Part shown: positions 59,874-64,000 of the stretch, one piece after another
Layout of the letters: each line of letters opens with the position of its first letter
Numbering within the stretch: the stretch's first letter is position 1
NCBI RefSeq assembly: GCF_012726265.1
Contig: NZ_JAASAG010000010.1
Span: 1 to 64,000, forward strand
Origin: Streptomyces sp. HNM0575
Lineage (GTDB): Bacteria; Actinomycetota; Actinomycetes; Streptomycetales; Streptomycetaceae
DNA: 64,000 bases
Direction of reading: 5' to 3'
Notes under the pieces: model-generated
The model's database searches: none
Told to the model about the DNA's origin: nothing
What the model saw: the letters and a program-made list of their open reading frames with translations, nothing else
Translations under genes and position numbers: made by a program

Positions 59874-60025
59874 CACGGACACTGAGACGGGCACTGAGCC
59901 CGGCGAGGTTCGGCGCCCGTCGCGGCGCCGGACCCCTGCCACGGGCCGCCACTTGTGCACTTCGCGTGCACCCCGTCGCCCCACCCGTCCCCCCTCGCCG
60001 GGACTCGCGCCCTACGCTGGGACAC

Positions 60026-60952
60026 ATGAACCCATCGCGTGGCCGTGTCACCGGACTCCCGGACTGGAACCGCTGTGCCGTGATGGGGGTGGTCAACGTC
60101 ACTCCGGACTCCTTCTCCGACGGCGGCAGGTGGTTCGACAGCGAAGTGGCCGTCAAGCACGGCCTCCATCTGGTCGCCGAGGGCGCGGACCTGGTCGACG
60201 TCGGCGGCGAGTCCACGCGCCCCGGCGCACCCCGCGTCGACGAGGCCGAGGAGCTGCGCCGGGTGCTTCCCGTGGTCCGCGGCCTCGTCTCCGAGAACGT
60301 CCTCGTCAGCGTCGACACCATGCGGGCGTCCGTCGCCGAGCAGGCCCTGGAGGCGGGCGCGGTACTCGTCAACGACGTCAGCGGCGGGCTCGCCGATCCC
60401 CGCATGGTCCCCACGGTCGCGGCCGCGCAGGTCCCCTTCGTCGTCATGCACTGGCGCGGCCAGTCCATCGACATGAACAACCGGGCCGTCTACGGAGACG
60501 TGACCGCCGAGGTCGTCACCGAGCTGCGCGCGAGCCTGGACAGGGCCGTCGACGGCGGCGTCCCCCCGGACCGGATCATCGCCGACCCGGGCCTCGGCTT
60601 CGCCAAGCAGGCCCCCCACGACCTCCGTCTCGTCGCGGAACTCGGCCGTCTGAAGCGCGAGTTGGACCACCCGCTGCTCGTGGCCGCCTCCCGCAAGCGG
60701 TTCCTGGGCCGAGTGCTCGCCACCGGCGACGGCGCGACCGTACCGCCGGCACGCGAACGGGACGCCGCCACCGCCGCCGTCTCCGCCCTCGCCGCCCGCG
60801 AGGGCGCCTGGGCGGTACGCGTGCACGAGGTACGGGCCAGCGCCGACGCCGTACGCGTCGTACAGGCCGTCGAGAGCGCCGAAGATCCCCCACCGGACAC
60901 GGGCGGGGAGACGGACGCGGACACCACCGGCAGCGCGGGGCGGCGCGGGTGA
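60026..60952 (+). CDS. folP: Dihydropteroate synthase
   Basis: Condenses 4-aminobenzoate with dihydropterin pyrophosphate; the sulfonamide target. The 308-residue TIM barrel has MGVVNVTPDSFSDGG (about 21-35), LVDVGGESTRPGAPRVDEAE, LVSVDTMRASVAEQALEAGA, VNDVSGG, FVVMHWRG, IIADPGLGFAKQAPHDLRL and VAASRKRFLGRVLATG. The C-terminal 25 residues are Asp/Thr/Gly. ATG 60026 follows TACGCT by seven bases (leaderless pattern). Its stop overlaps the next GTG (GTGA), starting the operon folP-NTF2-folB-folK-DUF3180. Confidence 0.97.
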   Translation: MNPSRGRVTGLPDWNRCAVMGVVNVTPDSFSDGGRWFDSEVAVKHGLHLVAEGADLVDVGGESTRPGAPRVDEAEELRRVLPVVRGLVSENVLVSVDTMRASVAEQALEAGAVLVNDVSGGLADPRMVPTVAAAQVPFVVMHWRGQSIDMNNRAVYGDVTAEVVTELRASLDRAVDGGVPPDRIIADPGLGFAKQAPHDLRLVAELGRLKRELDHPLLVAASRKRFLGRVLATGDGATVPPARERDAATAAVSALAAREGAWAVRVHEVRASADAVRVVQAVESAEDPPPDTGGETDADTTGSAGRRG

Positions 60953-61428
60953 GCCGCGGCGCCAGCACCGACATCGAGGCGGTCGAGGCCGCCAACACGG
61001 CCCTGTACGACGCGGTCGAGCACGCCGACCTGGACACCCTGCAAGACCTGTGGATGGACGACGGCATCAGCGTCGTGCACCCCGGCTGGCCGGTGCTCAC
61101 CGGACGGGACGAGGTGCTGCGCTCCTACGCCCTGATCATGGCGAACACCGACTACGTGCAGTTCTTCCTCACCGACGTCGAGGTCGCCGTCCACGGCGAC
61201 ACCGCCCTGGTGAGCTGCACCGAGAACATCCTCAGCGGCGGCCCCGCCGAGGACGACGGCTCGGCGGGCCCCCTCGTCGGCGGCCTCGTCGTCGCCACGA
61301 ACGTCTTCCGCCGCGCCGAGGACGGCCGCTGGAAGGTGTGGTCGCACCACGGGTCGCCGGTCCTGGTCGAGCGCGAGGACGAGGACGACGACGAGGGCGG
61401 TCTCGACGACGGCGACGTCCAGCTCTGA
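60949..61428 (+). CDS. NTF2/SnoaL-like protein in the folate operon
   Basis: A 159-residue NTF2-like cone fold: VEAANTALYDAVEHADLDTL (helix), WMDDGISVVHPGWPVLTGRD then EVLRSYALIMANTDYVQFFL, VEVAVHGDTALVSCTENILS and VATNVFRRAEDGRWKVWSHH at the end, followed by an acidic tail. The GTG at 60949 overlaps the folP stop, so it belongs to the folate operon. The family includes ketosteroid-isomerase-like enzymes and small-molecule binding proteins; a role with pterins is only an inference from position. Confidence 0.88.
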   Translation: MSRGASTDIEAVEAANTALYDAVEHADLDTLQDLWMDDGISVVHPGWPVLTGRDEVLRSYALIMANTDYVQFFLTDVEVAVHGDTALVSCTENILSGGPAEDDGSAGPLVGGLVVATNVFRRAEDGRWKVWSHHGSPVLVEREDEDDDEGGLDDGDVQL

Positions 61429-61851
61429 CGCCGCCCGGGGCCCGCGCCGGCACCGCCGGACCCGCGTACACACTGGGCACGAAGCCCGTACGCAGCCTGT
61501 ACGCAGGCCGTCCACCCTGTGCACACGCTGCGTATACAGCCCGTACGCGTCCTACGCGTCCCATCACACATGCATTCGCGCCACCCCGGGCGGGGCCCGT
61601 GCCACTCCTTCGCAGCAGGCCGCTCGGAATGCGAGCGTGGGCGTCGGCGCTGTCGGGTAGGCACCCGCCCCGGGCAGGTACGACGTCCGCTCACGGGTAG
61701 ATTCGGTGCGGCGGAACGGCCCTGCCGCCCGCCGCGACCAGGCCCGGGGCGGCACCCCGGGCAGACGGGGACCGACAACCGGACACCTGGCCCCGTGCCA
61801 GAAGCGGGGCCCAAGACCGCAGGACCGAGACCGAGGACGGGAGTGATACGC
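61429..61851. other. Intergenic region inside the folate cluster
   Basis: A 423-base gap between the NTF2-like gene and folB, unusual within a compact folate operon. It contains repeated CGTACGC words (for example 61487-61505) but no ORF, RNA or clear promoter was recognised. folB probably has its own promoter here. Confidence 0.4.
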
Positions 61852-62211
61852 GTGGACCACCTCGCACTGCGGGGCCTGCGGGCCCGCGGGAATCACGGCG
61901 TCCTCGAACGGGAACGGGAAGAGGGCCAGATCTTCGTCGTGGACATCGAGCTCGGCCTGGACACCCGGCCGGCCGCGGAGGGCGACGACCTCACCAAGAC
62001 CGTCCACTACGGGGTGCTCGCCGAGGAGATCGTCAAGATCGTCGAGGGAGAGCCCGTCGACCTGATCGAGACCCTCGCCGAGCGCATCGCCGACGCCTGC
62101 CTCGCCCATACGCGCGTACAGGTGACCGAGGTGACCGTGCACAAGCCGGACGCCCCGATCACCGTCCCCTTCGACGACGTGACCATCTCAATCAAGCGGA
62201 GCCGCGCATGA
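61852..62211 (+). CDS. folB: Dihydroneopterin aldolase
   Basis: Splits dihydroneopterin to 6-hydroxymethyl-dihydropterin and glycolaldehyde. The 119-residue product shows VDHLALRGLRARGNHGVLER, EREEGQIFVVDIELGLDTR, VHYGVLAEEIVKIVEGEPVD, LIETLAERIADACLA and VTVHKPDAPITVPFDDVTIS (Lys-Pro active-site region), full length for the family. GTG 61852 is preferred (GGGAG eight bases upstream) over GTG 61843. It overlaps folK by four bases (ATGA). Confidence 0.96.
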   Translation: MDHLALRGLRARGNHGVLEREREEGQIFVVDIELGLDTRPAAEGDDLTKTVHYGVLAEEIVKIVEGEPVDLIETLAERIADACLAHTRVQVTEVTVHKPDAPITVPFDDVTISIKRSRA

Positions 62212-62804
62212 CGCCGAACAGTGACCCGACCGTACAGCCGGTGCCCGCCTCCGTCGTGCGCCAGGTCGATGCGGCAGACACCACCCTCCACAACCCCCAG
62301 CAGGCCGTGATCGCTCTCGGCAGCAACGTCGGAAACCGCCTGGAGCGACTCCAGAGCGCCGTCGACGCGCTCGCCGACACCCCGGGCATGAAGGTCCTCG
62401 CGGTCTCGCCCGTCTACGAGACGGAGCCGTGGGGCGTCGACCCGGCCAGCCAGGGCTCGTACTTCAACGCCGTCGTGCTCGTGCGTACGACCCTGCCGCC
62501 CGGCTCGCTCCTGGAACGCGGACATGCCATCGAGGAAGCCCTCGAAAGAGTCCGGGACGAGCGCTGGGGACCGCGCACCATCGACGTCGACATCGTCGCC
62601 TACCAGGACGTCGTCTCGGACGATCCGCTGCTGACGCTGCCTCATCCGCGCGCGCACGAGCGGGCCTTCGTGCTCGTACCGTGGCACGACGTCGACCCGA
62701 CCGCGGAAGTGCCCGGTCACGGCGCGGTGGCGGAGCTCCTGGCCGCGCTGGGACGCGAAGGCGTCGCAGCCCGTACGGACCTGGAACTCAGCCTGCCCGA
62801 GTAG
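62208..62804 (+). CDS. folK: 2-amino-4-hydroxy-6-hydroxymethyldihydropteridine pyrophosphokinase
   Basis: Transfers pyrophosphate from ATP to 6-hydroxymethyl-dihydropterin, giving the FolP substrate. The 198-residue protein has an N-terminal extension of 30 residues, then QAVIALGSNVGNRLERLQSA, VSPVYETEPWGVDPASQGSY, EERVRDERWGPR-type block with RTIDVDIVAY and LPHPRAHERAFVLVPWHDVD. ATG overlaps the folB stop (ATGA). DUF3180 gene follows after 14 bases. Confidence 0.96.
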   Translation: MTPNSDPTVQPVPASVVRQVDAADTTLHNPQQAVIALGSNVGNRLERLQSAVDALADTPGMKVLAVSPVYETEPWGVDPASQGSYFNAVVLVRTTLPPGSLLERGHAIEEALERVRDERWGPRTIDVDIVAYQDVVSDDPLLTLPHPRAHERAFVLVPWHDVDPTAEVPGHGAVAELLAALGREGVAARTDLELSLPE

Positions 62805-62818
62805 TCGTTGGGAACCCC

Positions 62819-63307
62819 GTGAAGGAACTGCGTATCCCCGTCCTGGCGGGTGTCTTCGTCGTCGCCGGGGTGCTGGCCTGGGCGGTCGCCCGGCTCTGGA
62901 ACTCGCTCGGCACGCTGCCCGCCGTGCCGGTGGCCGCTCCGGTCGTGCTGGCGATCATCGCGACCGTGCTGCTGGCCACCGCCCTGTCGTTGCGCTCCCG
63001 CCTCAAGGCACAGCGCGAGCGCGAACCTGGCGCGAAGGGTGTGGATCCGATGATGGCGGCGCGCGCCGTCCTCTTCGGACACGCCAGCGCCCTGGTGGCC
63101 TCGCTGGTGTCGGGGATCTACGGCGGCGTCGGTGTGGCCCTGCTGATGGATCCGTCCGAGGCGCCGGCCCGTCAGGACCAGGCGATCTACGCGGGCCTGT
63201 CCGTCGCGGCCGGAATCGCGGTGGTGGCCACGGCGCTCTTCCTTCAGCGCGTCTGCCGGCTCCCGGAGGACGACGACGATCATCCGGCGGCGTCGCCCAC
63301 GACCTGA
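62819..63307 (+). CDS. DUF3180 family membrane protein
   Basis: A 162-residue membrane protein with about four spans: LRIPVLAGVFVVAGVLAWAV, VPVAAPVVLAIIATVLLATA, LFGHASALVASLVSGIYGGV and AIYAGLSVAAGIAVVATALF, connected by charged loops (RLKAQREREPGAKGVDPMMA). DUF3180 follows folK in mycobacteria and other actinobacteria, so the position is conserved, but its function is unknown. GTG 62819, last gene of the folate operon, converging on folE. Confidence 0.94.
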   Translation: MKELRIPVLAGVFVVAGVLAWAVARLWNSLGTLPAVPVAAPVVLAIIATVLLATALSLRSRLKAQREREPGAKGVDPMMAARAVLFGHASALVASLVSGIYGGVGVALLMDPSEAPARQDQAIYAGLSVAAGIAVVATALFLQRVCRLPEDDDDHPAASPTT

Positions 63308-63373
63308 GCCCTGCCTGACCGCGGACGCGCCTGACCATGGGCCCGGCTGAACCGCCCGTCGGTGCGCGCGACT

Positions 63374-63982
63374 TCAGCGCAGTATCAGGCTCATCGCCTC
63401 GGAACGCGTCGCCGCGTCCCGCAGCTGTCCGCGCACCGCGGAAGTGAGCGTCTTCGCCCCCGGCTTGCGTATGCCGCGCATCGACATGCACATGTGCTCG
63501 CACTCCACCACGACGATCACGCCGCGCGGCTCCAGTATCCGCATCAGCGCCTCGGCGATCTGCGTCGTCAGCCGCTCCTGGACCTGCGGCCGCCGTGCGT
63601 AGACGTCCACGAGACGCGCAAGCTTCGACAGCCCGGTGATCTTGCCGTCGGCGGACGGGATGTACCCGACGTGCGCGACGCCGTGGAACGGCACCAGATG
63701 GTGCTCACACGTGCTGAACACCTCGATGTCCTTCACCAGGACCATCTCGTCGTGCCCGAGGTCGAAGGTCGTCGTCAGCACGTCCTCGGGACGCTGGTGC
63801 AGCCCGGCGAACATCTCCTTGTACGCACGCATCACCCGCGATGGGGTCTCCAGCAGGCCCTCGCGGTCCGGGTCCTCGCCGACCGCGATCAGCAGTTCGC
63901 GTACGGCGTTCTCCGCCCGCTTCTCATCGAAGCCGGGGGGCGGGAGGTCGCGCTCTCCACCGAGCGTCACCGGGTCGGTCAT
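63374..63982 (-). CDS. folE: GTP cyclohydrolase I
   Basis: First enzyme of folate/pterin synthesis, GTP to dihydroneopterin triphosphate. The complete 202-residue protein has ENAVRELLIAVGEDPDREGL, RVMRAYKEMFAGLHQRPEDV, the zinc/active-site block VFSTCEHHLVPFHGVAHVGY (Cys, His), KLARLVDVYARRPQVQERLT and VVVECEHMCMSMRGIRKPGA (second zinc Cys). ATG 63982 is 18 bases from the right edge. In mycobacteria folE precedes folP on the same strand; here it is transcribed toward the folP operon. Confidence 0.97.
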   Translation of the reverse strand: MTDPVTLGGERDLPPPGFDEKRAENAVRELLIAVGEDPDREGLLETPSRVMRAYKEMFAGLHQRPEDVLTTTFDLGHDEMVLVKDIEVFSTCEHHLVPFHGVAHVGYIPSADGKITGLSKLARLVDVYARRPQVQERLTTQIAEALMRILEPRGVIVVVECEHMCMSMRGIRKPGAKTLTSAVRGQLRDAATRSEAMSLILR

Positions 63983-64000
63983 CTCTTGCCTCGTTCCTGT

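Noticed and set aside
1..64000. tRNA, tmRNA, 6C RNA, riboswitch classes or CRISPR arrays
   Set aside because: No cloverleaf, no regularly spaced direct repeats with unique spacers and no hallmark riboswitch cores were found; the tandem repeats present have no spacers.

Overview
The window is very GC-rich, most starts are ATG/GTG with purine-rich ribosome binding sites, genes commonly overlap as GTGA/ATGA, and the gene content (Lsr2, ClpC, DisA next to RadA, DHA2 exporters, an actinobacterial MidA, BlaI and Opu systems) is that of a Streptomyces chromosome or a close relative. The left edge opens inside the upstream region of an rRNA operon transcribed leftwards, so the 16S gene lies just outside. 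No insertion sequence, prophage, integrase, tRNA or CRISPR array was seen; this looks like core chromosome carrying accessory inserts.

Layout. 1-480: rrn promoter region (minus). 503-3131: proC and a DrrAB-like ABC exporter. 3381-5679: a small secreted protein and a SulP anion transporter. 5768-10740: ilvD, TetR, a TIM-barrel isomerase and a Ppx/GppA phosphatase (minus). 10789-13897: a Cys-rich protein facing a membrane-bound sigma/anti-sigma/BACON fusion. 14209-19215: radA-disA, a Gly/Ser-rich secreted protein and mutY (DNA repair and c-di-AMP). 19422-23731: VOC/AraC pair, DHA2 exporter with divergent TetR, and an M23 endopeptidase. 24223-30006: two tandem NACHT NTPases. 30186-35593: clpC, lsr2, a GNAT of the ArgA type, blaI and a 56-residue membrane protein (minus). 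35748-42100: a cofactor operon, DUF2520-panC-nadB-nadC-coaX, making pantothenate, quinolinate/nicotinate mononucleotide and phosphopantothenate. 42274-51198: a threonine-aldolase-like enzyme, a two-component system, a MidA-type methyltransferase, two PH-domain membrane proteins and a stand-alone NuoD paralogue. 51237-53624: a Lys/Pro-rich coiled-coil membrane protein. 53885-58333: an Opu-type glycine betaine/choline importer with its ATPase divergent. 58512-59873: a cysteine-containing leader peptide before cysteine dioxygenase and rhodanese. 60026-63982: folate genes folP-(NTF2)-folB-folK-DUF3180, converging on folE.

Themes that stand out are (i) the tandem NACHT paralogues, plausible STAND-type immune or signalling ATPases; (ii) a MidA methyltransferase 2.5 kb from a NuoD paralogue that keeps the arginine methylated in mitochondrial NDUFS2 but has Trp in place of the quinone-site Tyr; (iii) a likely cysteine attenuator before sulfur-amino-acid genes; (iv) a one-polypeptide sigma factor, zinc-finger anti-sigma and membrane sensor; and (v) repeated use of a -10-like hexamer 6-7 bases before the start codon, suggesting leaderless mRNAs.
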